Shown here: positions 1-6,666 of the stretch, one piece after another
How positions within the stretch are numbered: position 1 is the first letter of the stretch
Layout of the letters: each line of letters begins with the position of its first letter
From: Pseudomonadota bacterium
Lineage (GTDB): Bacteria; Pseudomonadota; Gammaproteobacteria; Burkholderiales; Burkholderiaceae_B
Assembly (NCBI GenBank): GCA_023388835.1
Contig: JAEWFK010000127.1
Location: forward strand, 1 to 19,115
Length of the DNA: 19,115 nucleotides
Reading direction: 5' to 3'
Program-made: the position numbers and the translations under genes
Notes under the pieces: generated by a model
What the model saw: the letters and a program-made list of their open reading frames with translations, nothing else
Databases searched by the model: none
Told to the model about the DNA's origin: nothing

Positions 1-1895
1 TCCATCCGTGTACCAGTCGACCAGGCCCAACACAAGAACAGTGCAAGGGCCAGCGCCAGCAACACCAGCGCAAGCGCGTACTGCTTGAGCAACACCCCCA
101 AAAAGAAGCCGCCGGTCGCCGCGGCCGAGGACAAGGGCCACCAACTGGACCCGGGCAACACGATGATGCTTTCCGGGCGACCGCTCATGATGTCGGTGGA
201 CAAGGTGAGCCGACGGCCCGCCGCCGGCTCAGCCAACCACAGACGTCCGGCAGCCATATCATCCGGCAGTTGCGGGTCTTTCCACAGAGGCTCCGTCCGA
301 TCGACATCCGGAATGCTCGCGAAGTTATAAGAAGGCGCCGGCGTCGGCATGGCCCATTCCAGGGAGCCGGCACCCCAGGGGTTACGCGGCGCCAAAGCTC
401 CGCCGCGCACATGCAGCAGAATATCGATGACAAACACCACGAATCCGAACGCCTGGACAAAACCGCCGACCGACGAAACCAGGTTCAGAAGATCCCAGCC
501 CGTTTCGGACGAGTAGGTATGCACCCGGCGCGGCATACCCGCCAGCCCGGTGATGTGCATGGGCAGGAAGGTCACGTGAAAGCCGATGAACACGAGCCAG
601 AATGCGATCTTCCCCAAATGCCGGGACGGCATCCGGCCGGTAAAGTGAGGCAACCAATAATACGCCGCCGCCATCACGGGAAACACCATGCCGCCCACCA
701 GCACATAGTGCAGGTGCGCCACGATGAAATGGGTGTCGTGGGCCTGCCAGTTGAAGGGCACCAAGGCGATCATGACACCGGTCAGGCCACCCACAATGAA
801 GGTCACGAAAAAACCGCCCATGAAGAGCATGGGAAGCCCCCAACGCACCCGACCGCACCAGAGCGTAGCAAGCCAGACAAAAAACTGTACCGCCGTGGGA
901 ATCGCGATGAGCGTACTGGCAATCGAGAAGAAGCCGGCCACGGGAACGGTGAGGCCCACAGTGAACATATGATGGGCCCAGAGCACCATGCTCAACACGC
1001 CGATTGCCACGAGGCTCGCCACCACCCAACGGTAAGCCACCACGGGGCGCCCAGCGAAGGCGGGCAGCATGGCCGTCACCATGCCCGCCGCCGGAACAAA
1101 GATGATGTAGACCTCCGGGTGGCCGAAGAGCCAGAACAGGTGCTGCCACAAAACCGCGTCGCCGCCGAGCGTGGGATCGTAGAAGGGCCATCCGAACGCG
1201 CGCTCCAGCTCCAGCAGGATGCTGCCCAGAATGAGCGGCGGAAAACCCAGCAGCATCATGCCCGCCGTCACCAACATGTACCACGCGAATAGCGGCATGT
1301 CGGAAAGCCTCATGCCCGGCGCACGCATGCGCAGAATGGTGACGATCAACTCCACCGCTCCGCAGACGGCCGAAATCTCGGCGAAGGTAATGCCGATCAG
1401 CCAGATGTCATTGGCGATACCGGGACTGAAGCGCCCACTGGACAGCGGCACATACATGAACCAGCCGCTGTCAGGCGCCAGGCCCAGAAACAGGCTCAGC
1501 ACCACCATGGTGGCACCGAAAAGATAGCAATACCAGGCGTAGGCCCCAAGCCGCGGATACGCCATGTCCCGCGCGCCCAGCATTTTTGGCAGAAGATAGA
1601 AGGAAAAGCCCTCCAGCATGGGAATCGCGAACAGGAACATCATGATCGTGCCATGCATGGTGAACACTTGACTGTAGACGCCTGCTTCCATGAAGGCATT
1701 GTCCGGCGCAGCCAGCTGGGTGCGCATCAGCATGGCCAGAACTCCGCCGAGCAGGAAAAAGACGAGCGAAGCCACTATGAAGCGCTTGCCTACAATCGTA
1801 TGGTTGACCGATGACAGGCTGCCCCAACCGGGCGGCGTACCCCATACCTCCTCCAGCTCGCGATGGCGGGCGATGGCCGAACGTGGCGCGTTCAT
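1..1895 (-). CDS. ctaD: Cytochrome c oxidase subunit I, apparently fused to subunit III (partial, C-terminus beyond window)
   Basis: Catalytic subunit of a haem-copper cytochrome c oxidase in the inner membrane, reducing O2 to water with proton pumping. The frame is open from ATG 1895 to the left edge (631 codons). Visible ligands are H81 (haem a), HPEVY at 259-263 (CuB His and cross-linked Tyr, with the pumping Glu), H308-H309 (CuB), H386-D387 (Mg site), H394 (haem a3) and H396 (haem a). Subunit I normally ends near residue 540. Here the frame continues through a soluble linker (around YNFASIPDV and RLWLAEPA) into a new hydrophobic helix, as in I+III fusion oxidases. Oddities are that the K-channel lysine position reads Q337 (PTAVQFF) and that the Asn pair after D110 in the D-channel loop reads Gly-Ala (PRLGAYAW). 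The start overlaps the ctaC stop (ATGA). Function is secure; the subunit III fusion is inferred because the window ends early. Confidence 0.93.
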   Translation of the reverse strand, partial: MNAPRSAIARHRELEEVWGTPPGWGSLSSVNHTIVGKRFIVASLVFFLLGGVLAMLMRTQLAAPDNAFMEAGVYSQVFTMHGTIMMFLFAIPMLEGFSFYLLPKMLGARDMAYPRLGAYAWYCYLFGATMVVLSLFLGLAPDSGWFMYVPLSSGRFSPGIANDIWLIGITFAEISAVCGAVELIVTILRMRAPGMRLSDMPLFAWYMLVTAGMMLLGFPPLILGSILLELERAFGWPFYDPTLGGDAVLWQHLFWLFGHPEVYIIFVPAAGMVTAMLPAFAGRPVVAYRWVVASLVAIGVLSMVLWAHHMFTVGLTVPVAGFFSIASTLIAIPTAVQFFVWLATLWCGRVRWGLPMLFMGGFFVTFIVGGLTGVMIALVPFNWQAHDTHFIVAHLHYVLVGGMVFPVMAAAYYWLPHFTGRMPSRHLGKIAFWLVFIGFHVTFLPMHITGLAGMPRRVHTYSSETGWDLLNLVSSVGGFVQAFGFVVFVIDILLHVRGGALAPRNPWGAGSLEWAMPTPAPSYNFASIPDVDRTEPLWKDPQLPDDMAAGRLWLAEPAAGRRLTLSTDIMSGRPESIIVLPGSSWWPLSSAAATGGFFLGVLLKQYALALVLLALALALFLCWAWSTGTRM

Positions 1896-2755
1896 GGACG
1901 GCCCTCCCCCAGCCCGGCGAGTTCGGCGAGGCGCGCCGGCAACTCATCGGCTGGATGCGCGATCAGGGTGAAACGCATGCCTGCATGGCCGTCGCCGCAA
2001 TACTCGGCGCATATTCCGGCGTACTCTCCGGGCTCGTCCACCATCAGACGGATACGGTTCACCCGTCCTGGCACAGCGTCGAGCTTGCCGGCGATACGCG
2101 GTACCCAGAAACCGTGAACGACATCCGAGGCCATGATGCGAAGATGTATCGGTACGCCGGCGGGCACGTGAATGACATTCACCGTGCGCAAAGTGTCGCC
2201 TTCGGACAAAGGCTTCCCGCCCGGAGGAGCCTCGTCCTCCGGTATGACGGCCGGCAGGCCGGCGGGCGCCTGCGCCTTCGCCACAATCCCCGGATAACGG
2301 GCTTCCCACCACCATTGGTGAGCAACGACATCCACATGGAAGGCGCGATCCGCTTCCGCCTCGGAGCCCGGCGGCCATTGCGCTTCGTCGAGCTTCAGTC
2401 CAAATAAGAGGAGAACCGCAATGACGGTCCCCGGAAGCATCAACCCGCCACCTACGAGCAGCAGAAGAAGGCCGCGCCGCCCTGGAGGGCTCGACCCTTT
2501 GCTTGCCAGAGCCAATGCCGCCAGCGCGATCATGAGAAGCAGGATCACACCGGTGCCCGCAGCCATGCTCCACCAAAGGGTGGCGACCGAGCGAGTGACG
2601 TCGCTTGCGGGCGCGAGCGTGGAGAGCGGCCCCTCGACGCAGCCTGCAAGGATCAGGCAGACTGCCGCGCCTCCCGCCCGGCGCGCACCCTGGCACGGAG
2701 GTTGCCACCGTCGGCAGGCCGAGCCCCGGCCACCACTCTGTCTGGACTTCGCCAT
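1892..2755 (-). CDS. ctaC: Cytochrome c oxidase subunit II with CuA centre
   Basis: Takes electrons from cytochrome c through the binuclear CuA site and passes them to subunit I. The 287-residue protein has a basic N-terminus, a short hydrophobic stretch ending in a lipobox (LILAGC, C39), two membrane helices (about 67-85 and 94-118), the aromatic patch HQWWWEARYP (146-155), and a periplasmic cupredoxin domain. CuA ligands are all present: H214, C249, E251, C253, H257, M260. There is no C-terminal cytochrome c domain. Its stop overlaps the ctaD start by ATGA, so the two are translationally coupled. ATG 2755 is chosen because it precedes the lipoprotein signal and no in-frame GTG/TTG lies between them. 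It shares the palindrome CATG with the divergent DUF2231 gene, so its promoter must lie inside that gene. The long, Arg-rich n-region is unusual and the start is the least certain part. Confidence 0.93.
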   Translation of the reverse strand: MAKSRQSGGRGSACRRWQPPCQGARRAGGAAVCLILAGCVEGPLSTLAPASDVTRSVATLWWSMAAGTGVILLLMIALAALALASKGSSPPGRRGLLLLLVGGGLMLPGTVIAVLLLFGLKLDEAQWPPGSEAEADRAFHVDVVAHQWWWEARYPGIVAKAQAPAGLPAVIPEDEAPPGGKPLSEGDTLRTVNVIHVPAGVPIHLRIMASDVVHGFWVPRIAGKLDAVPGRVNRIRLMVDEPGEYAGICAEYCGDGHAGMRFTLIAHPADELPARLAELAGLGEGRP

Positions 2756-3269
2756 GAAAAAGCTTGGACATCCTGTGCCATTGGGTACACGCACCGCGGT
2801 CGCCATCGCGCGCCATCCCATCCACCCCATGGTGGTACCCTTTCCCATCGCATTCTTGCTTGCCGTGGTAGTCACCGACCTCGCATACCTGGCATTGGGC
2901 GACCCATTCTGGGCGCGCGCCTCGCTTTGGCTGGCCGGCGCGGGCACGGGACTGGGCATCTTCGCCGGCGTCATCGGCACGCTCGAATTGCTGATTATCC
3001 GAGGCATCCGCCATCGGGCCGCGGGGTGGAGCCACTTCGTCTTGGCAGTCATGTTGCTGTCAGTGGGCTTCATCAACTGGCTATCCCGTCTGGAAGACCC
3101 GCTGCAGGGAATCGAGTCCGGAGGTTTGTATCTCTCTTTGCTGGGCGGCGCCCTGGTCGCGGTGGCTGGCTGGCTTGGCGGGGAGCTGGTATTCGAGCAT
3201 CACGTCGGGCTTGGCAAGCACCAGGATGAGGATCGCTCCTATGAGCGCCACGGGCACGGTGATCAATAA
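2754..3269 (+). CDS. DUF2231 family membrane protein
   Basis: Predicted 171-residue inner-membrane protein with four helices (about 27-48, 57-82, 92-110 and 125-143). The N-terminal ARHPIHPMVVPFPIAFLL and the C-terminal GWLGGELVFEHHVG are hallmarks of the DUF2231 family, whose biochemical role is unknown to me. Members often sit near cytochrome or metal-linked membrane genes. The tail (from residue 155) is hydrophilic and His/Asp/Glu-rich. ATG 2754 is chosen because the conserved HPIHP motif follows about 20 residues later. There is no strong Shine-Dalgarno sequence. The start interlocks with the divergent ctaC start, and the last 189 bases run antisense over the 3' end of the next gene. The frame stays open upstream to 2421, but that stretch is antisense to ctaC and is not counted. 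Confidence 0.82.
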   Translation: MKKLGHPVPLGTRTAVAIARHPIHPMVVPFPIAFLLAVVVTDLAYLALGDPFWARASLWLAGAGTGLGIFAGVIGTLELLIIRGIRHRAAGWSHFVLAVMLLSVGFINWLSRLEDPLQGIESGGLYLSLLGGALVAVAGWLGGELVFEHHVGLGKHQDEDRSYERHGHGDQ

Positions 3270-3626
3270 TGGGGAGTGTCGGCGGGGGCGCGCGCGGACG
3301 GACTCCATGCCTTGCGCGTCCAGGCGCTTGCCACAGTAGGCGTGGTACAGCGCGAGCATCGACACGGCCGCGAGCTTGGCAATCAGCCATGACCCGTCAG
3401 CGCCGCGTAGGTAGACCAGCAGGCTGCCGCTGATAATGGCGAGTACCGCGGCAGGCGATGCGAGCATCACGAACACATAGCGGCACATCACGCGATGCCG
3501 ATTAACGGGGGCATGTTCGCGCTGGGGCGGCGCATCGGCATAGAGGCCGGCAAGAATCAGCAATGCGGCGCTCCATATACCCAGCGTTGCGATGTGAACC
3601 GTCATGACCCACGCGGTGGTGTTCAT
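3081..3626 (-). CDS. HemJ/CopD-like four-helix membrane protein
   Basis: The 181-residue integral membrane protein has helices at about 5-28, 47-72, 82-98 and 119-139. H11 followed by W19, the stretch SWLIAKLAAVSMLALYHAY (79-97) and the end of helix four, ILVLAKP (134-140), follow the layout of the HemJ (protoporphyrinogen oxidase-like) and CopD families. The Pro-Arg and second His usually found after the first helix in HemJ are absent (it reads ILAGLYAD), so haem-synthesis activity should not be assumed. A copper- or haem-linked role beside the oxidase cluster is only suggested by context. ATG 3626 is preferred over the upstream in-frame GTG 3647 because AAAAGGAGG sits just before it. Residues 120-181 are encoded antisense to the DUF2231 gene. 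The 41-residue tail after helix four is not conserved in my memory of the family. Confidence 0.7.
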   Translation of the reverse strand: MNTTAWVMTVHIATLGIWSAALLILAGLYADAPPQREHAPVNRHRVMCRYVFVMLASPAAVLAIISGSLLVYLRGADGSWLIAKLAAVSMLALYHAYCGKRLDAQGMESVRARPRRHSPLLITVPVALIGAILILVLAKPDVMLEYQLPAKPASHRDQGAAQQREIQTSGLDSLQRVFQTG

Positions 3627-3660
3627 GCCCCTCCTTTTGCCGCGCACCGGGTCAAGGATC

Positions 3661-3688
3661 GCGGCACTGATACTGTGAGCAGTGCCGC
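3661..3688 (-). terminator. Hairpin between the CsbD-family gene and the HemJ/CopD-like gene
   Basis: A perfect 9-bp inverted repeat, GCGGCACTG / CAGTGCCGC, with a 10-base loop lies 21 bases after the CsbD-family stop and 35 bases before the next minus-strand start. No T-run follows on the minus strand, so it may be a weak terminator, an attenuator or an mRNA-stabilising stem rather than a classic intrinsic terminator. Confidence 0.4.
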
Positions 3689-3708
3689 CGACCCCTGCTT
3701 ACTGGTCC

Positions 3709-3918
3709 TTAATAGGGCCCACGATTACGGTCGAAGAAGTCGCGCACCTCGCGATCTGCTTCGTCGCGCGTACGGCCATAGCGTTCCTGCACCAATCCGG
3801 AAAGCTGTTCGGCGTTGCCTTCGACTTGTGTCAGTTCGTCGTCGGTGAGGTCACCCCACGCTTCCTTGGCCTTGCCCTTGATCTGCTTCCACTGGCCCTT
3901 GATCGTGTCTTCATTCAT
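3709..3918 (-). CDS. CsbD family stress-response protein
   Basis: Small hydrophilic 69-residue protein of the CsbD/YjbJ family. The N-terminal MNEDTIKGQWKQIKGKAKE and the following WGDLTDDEL are the family signature, and the rest is a charged amphipathic helix region ending in DFFDRNRGPY. Family members are abundant cytoplasmic proteins induced by general stress or stationary phase, with no known enzymatic activity. A good Shine-Dalgarno sequence (AAAGGAGC) precedes ATG 3918. It is separated from the next minus-strand gene by a stem-loop and is probably monocistronic. I could not pick a convincing promoter upstream. Confidence 0.92.
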   Translation of the reverse strand: MNEDTIKGQWKQIKGKAKEAWGDLTDDELTQVEGNAEQLSGLVQERYGRTRDEADREVRDFFDRNRGPY

Positions 3919-3996
3919 GAACTGCTCCTTTCAACCTCGGCAATGGCTGCCGCACGGCCAACCTGAAGCAAACCCCGTGCCCATGCCCGCCAAGTG

Positions 3997-4028
3997 CGCC
4001 GTCGCTGCCACAGCACGCCGTCGCTGCC
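3997..4028. repeat. Pair of 13-base direct repeats upstream of the MFS gene
   Basis: CGCCGTCGCTGCC occurs at 3997-4009 and again at 4016-4028, 19 bases apart start to start. The pair lies in the 175-base gap between the divergent CsbD-family and MFS genes, just upstream of a possible -10 (TATCAT, 4044-4049). It could be a tandem operator or a simple duplication. Confidence 0.45.
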
Positions 4029-4093
4029 GGTGTGATGGGCTGCTATCATGTCGGCACGCGACCGCCGAAGACCGTCCGGCTGCCATAACGAGA

Positions 4094-5299
4094 ATGAAAC
4101 GAGACAAAGCGGCAATGAACCCGGCAATCCTGGCATGGGCGCTCTCTGGCGCCGCAGCCGTGGCAGTGGGCTTCGCCCGCTTTGCCTATGCGCTCATTCT
4201 GCCTGCCATGCAGGCCGATCTGGGTCTGAACTATGCGCAGGCGGGTTGGCTCAACACCGCCAATGCGCTGGGCTACCTCGTTGGCGCCCTGGCGACCATC
4301 GGGTTGGTGCGACGGTACGGGAATCGCCGTCTGTTCTCCCTGGGGGTGGTGCTTACTGCGCTGGCGCTGATACTGACCGGCCTTAGCCGAGACTTCAGCC
4401 TGCTGACGCTGTATCGTTTCCTGGCCGGCCTGGGCGCAGCCGGCGCCTTCATATGCGGTGGCGTACTGGCCGGGGTGATCGGCACGCGCGCCATCGTGAT
4501 TTTCTTCAGCGGCAGCGGCATCGGCATGCTCAGCACCGGCGCCCTGCTGCCCTGGCTTTTCGAATTTTCAGGGCCGCAAGCCTGGACCTGGGCATGGATG
4601 GCCATCGGCGTCGTCTGCCTGCCCTTGAGCCTGCTCTCCATCATCGCGTCGCGGCGCATCGAGGAACCCAACGCCCCCGGCATGGATGCATCCTGGGAAT
4701 GGCGGCCCTGCATACCCGAATTCGCCGGATACTTCATGTTCGGCCTCGGGTATATCGCGTACATCACCTTCATCATCGCCTGGGTCAGGCAGCACCCGGC
4801 CCCTGGCATGTCGCCGGCTGCGGTCACTTCCATCATGTGGAGTGCTCTGGGAGCCATGACGCTGTTGGCGCCCGTCTTATGGAGCCGTGTATTCAACGGC
4901 CGGGGCGACGGTCTGCCCATGGCGGCCACGATGGCGGTGCTGGGCACAGGCGCCGCCCTGCCCATGCTGGCGCCGTCCCTTATTGGCGTATGGATGTCGG
5001 CGGCGCTGGTCGGCGCGAGTGTCTTCATGGTCCCTGCGGCCGCCACAAGCTTCATCAAGGCCAATCTTCCGCGCAGCGCTTGGGGCAGCGGACTAGCCGT
5101 GGTCACCAGCCTTTTTGCCATCGGCCAAACTATCGGTCCTGTCGGCGCCGGTTGGATCAGCGACCGCTGGGGCAACCTGTCGGTGGGGCTGGGCGTGTCG
5201 GCAGGCTTGCTATTCGCCGGGGCGATCATCGCCATGGGCCAGCGCCCGTGCCCCCAGGGGGAAACCGGCACGGGCGTCCCAAGCAAAAGCGCCGCTTGA
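4094..5299 (+). CDS. YbfB/YjiJ family MFS transporter
   Basis: Predicted 12-helix major facilitator superfamily permease of 401 residues in the inner membrane. The opening GFARFAYALILPAMQ and AGWLNTANALGYLVGAL are characteristic of the YbfB/YjiJ branch, whose substrates are unknown. A central cytoplasmic loop (around SRRIEEPNAPGMDASW) separates the two six-helix halves, and QTIGPVGAGWISDRWG is the expected C-half motif. Two starts are possible: ATG 4094 (MKRDKAAM) and ATG 4115, both with weak ribosome sites. I use the first. It stands alone, divergent from the CsbD-family gene and convergent with the flavoprotein gene. Its last codons form part of a hairpin that acts best as a terminator for the opposite strand. 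Confidence 0.85.
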   Translation: MKRDKAAMNPAILAWALSGAAAVAVGFARFAYALILPAMQADLGLNYAQAGWLNTANALGYLVGALATIGLVRRYGNRRLFSLGVVLTALALILTGLSRDFSLLTLYRFLAGLGAAGAFICGGVLAGVIGTRAIVIFFSGSGIGMLSTGALLPWLFEFSGPQAWTWAWMAIGVVCLPLSLLSIIASRRIEEPNAPGMDASWEWRPCIPEFAGYFMFGLGYIAYITFIIAWVRQHPAPGMSPAAVTSIMWSALGAMTLLAPVLWSRVFNGRGDGLPMAATMAVLGTGAALPMLAPSLIGVWMSAALVGASVFMVPAAATSFIKANLPRSAWGSGLAVVTSLFAIGQTIGPVGAGWISDRWGNLSVGLGVSAGLLFAGAIIAMGQRPCPQGETGTGVPSKSAA

Positions 5300-5308
5300 T
5301 AGCGGCGC
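5281..5308 (-). terminator. Intrinsic terminator of the nitronate monooxygenase-like gene
   Basis: Read on the minus strand, GCGCCGC-TATCAA-GCGGCGC forms a perfect 7-bp GC stem with a 6-base loop, directly followed by TTTTGCTT. This lies 28 bases past the 5337 stop. The stem covers the last codons and stop of the convergent MFS gene. On the plus strand it lacks a T-run. Confidence 0.7.
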
Positions 5309-5336
5309 CTTCATTGCATTGCAATAAAATGGAGAC

Positions 5337-6542
5337 TCAGGCCGGAATGGGTTCGGGCATCAGGCGAACGCCGGGGCTTGCAACCGCCGCAATAGCCGGG
5401 CGCAGGCCGGTCAGCATGTATTCGACGAGCTCACGCACCGGACGAATGGCGCTGCCGAAGGGAAGCTTTTCAGCCCCGCGGAAGAACAGGCCTCGGTTCA
5501 CATCGCCGGCCAGGGCGTAGGCCAGGCGCGTGTCGATGCAGAACTGGCCTTGCTTGGAAATGCCGTCGCGCAAGCCACATTGCGCCAGGCAATCGAAGGC
5601 GACCGTGCAGGGCTTTTCCTTAGCGATGCTCTGCAGCTTGGCCTCCTTCTCAAGGTAGTTCGCCAGCCACGGTGTGCGTACGGCGCGGGCGGGCAGCCCG
5701 GCCACACTCATGAACGTGACGATGTCTTCGGGCTTGGCCTCGGCCAGCACGCGCTTGAAATTCGGGTGGGCGTCGCCTTCTTCGCTCACCGCGAAGGGGG
5801 TTCCCATCTGGACCGCATTGGCGCCCAGCGAAATCAGCTGACGGAATTGTTCATGGCTGTGAATGCCACCGGCCGTGATGAGAGGAATGTTTTCCTTTTC
5901 AAGACCCAGCTCCTTGAGCAATGCCCGAGTACCTTCAAGCACGGTGGGGAAGGCATAGGATGGGTCGTTGATGCGGTCGGATGTGGGCGAACCGAGATGG
6001 CCGCCTGCAAACTTCGGGTTCTCGATCACGATTGCGTCGGGCAGGCGATTCTTGCGCATCCATTTTTTCAGGATGACTGCAATACCGCGGACATCGGACA
6101 GAATCGGGATGATGGCGGTGCGGGGAAATTCAGCGGTGAGTTCCGGCAGGTCGAGCGGCAGCCCTGCGCCGACCACAACGGCGTCGGCCCCGCTTTCGCA
6201 AGACTGGCGGATATATTCAGGATACTGCTCCACTGCCTTCATGACGTTGACCGCGATGGCGCCGTTACCGCCGGAGAGCTTGCGCGCGGCATTGATCTCG
6301 CGGTCGAGCGCGACGAGGTTCACCCGATTGATGAGCCCCTTGTCCCGGGAACGGCCTGTCTCTTCCATGAGGTCAGGATGGTGACGGCGCAGGTCGACAC
6401 TGGAGATGGTGCCGAAAGCACCCAGTGAAGCCACCGTACCGGCCAACCGGTGAGCAGAGATGCCCACCCCCATACCGCCCTGCACAATCGGCAACAGGGA
6501 TTTGCCTTTGACCTTGAGTCGTTCCAAAGCAGTGTGCAACAC
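5337..6542 (-). CDS. Nitronate monooxygenase / 2-nitropropane dioxygenase-like FMN protein
   Basis: A 401-residue TIM-barrel flavoprotein of the nitronate monooxygenase family, which oxidises nitronates with FMN and O2; related members include enoyl reductases. Visible features are the N-terminal QGGMGVGIS (21-29), FAGGHLG (178-184) with H182 at the usual catalytic His position, and the FMN-phosphate motif AGGI (224-227) with VQMGTPF (244-250). The C-terminal 90 residues carry C312, C318, C322 and C335 followed by AGDVNRGLFFRG, a cysteine-bearing tail seen in one sub-branch that may bind metal or a cluster. The start is GTG 6542, with AAGGA 8 bases upstream. It is divergent from the 12-helix membrane protein across an FNR-type box, so low-oxygen or NO control is likely. 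The exact substrate cannot be told from sequence. Confidence 0.85.
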   Translation of the reverse strand: MLHTALERLKVKGKSLLPIVQGGMGVGISAHRLAGTVASLGAFGTISSVDLRRHHPDLMEETGRSRDKGLINRVNLVALDREINAARKLSGGNGAIAVNVMKAVEQYPEYIRQSCESGADAVVVGAGLPLDLPELTAEFPRTAIIPILSDVRGIAVILKKWMRKNRLPDAIVIENPKFAGGHLGSPTSDRINDPSYAFPTVLEGTRALLKELGLEKENIPLITAGGIHSHEQFRQLISLGANAVQMGTPFAVSEEGDAHPNFKRVLAEAKPEDIVTFMSVAGLPARAVRTPWLANYLEKEAKLQSIAKEKPCTVAFDCLAQCGLRDGISKQGQFCIDTRLAYALAGDVNRGLFFRGAEKLPFGSAIRPVRELVEYMLTGLRPAIAAVASPGVRLMPEPIPA

Positions 6543-6586
6543 GGTAGAAATCCTTAAAAATCATGCACTGCAAGTGCCAGAGCAAA

Positions 6587-6592
6587 ACTATG
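6587..6592 (-). promoter_or_regulatory. Candidate -10 element of the nitronate monooxygenase-like gene
   Basis: Minus-strand CATAGT sits so that transcription would begin near 6580-6581. That is 40.5-41.5 bp from the centre of the FNR-type box and gives a leader of about 38 bases containing the AAGGA ribosome site. Support is by position and moderate match only. Confidence 0.4.
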
Positions 6593-6614
6593 CGCCCTGT
6601 ACCGCCGCGGTACC

Positions 6615-6628
6615 TTAATAAATATCAA
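6615..6628. promoter_or_regulatory. FNR/Dnr-type box between divergent genes
   Basis: TTAAT-AAAT-ATCAA differs from the FNR consensus TTGAT-N4-ATCAA at one position. Its centre (6621.5) lies about 42-43 bp upstream of the expected start site on the plus strand and about 41 bp from the one on the minus strand, the classic class II activator spacing in both directions. The likely binder is a Crp/Fnr-family activator, possibly the one encoded at 8085-8765. Confidence 0.65.
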
Positions 6629-6630
6629 GA

Positions 6631-6658
6631 TTGTCCTACGGCCGCGGTCAACTATACT
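6631..6658 (+). promoter_or_regulatory. Candidate promoter of the 12-helix membrane protein
   Basis: TTGTCC (6631-6636) and TATACT (6653-6658) are separated by 16 bases and placed just after the FNR-type box. A start site near 6664 is expected, only about 3 bases before the ATG at 6667. Confidence 0.5.
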
Positions 6659-6666
6659 TTATTTCC

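Noticed and set aside
270..1292. Long plus-strand frame of 340 codons over ctaD
   Set aside because: Composition is His/Arg/Gln-rich with no domain, and it is exactly antisense to a clear oxidase subunit I with all ligands in place.
2421..2753. N-terminal extension of the DUF2231 protein
   Set aside because: The extra 111 residues are antisense to ctaC, lack membrane or family sequence, and the conserved motif begins shortly after ATG 2754.
2756..3076. Upstream extension of ctaC
   Set aside because: The added residues precede the lipoprotein signal, match no family and are antisense to the DUF2231 gene.
4273..5286. 337-codon minus-strand frame over the MFS gene
   Set aside because: Shadow frame: Pro/Met/Arg-rich, no recognisable domain, and the opposite strand is a typical 12-helix transporter.
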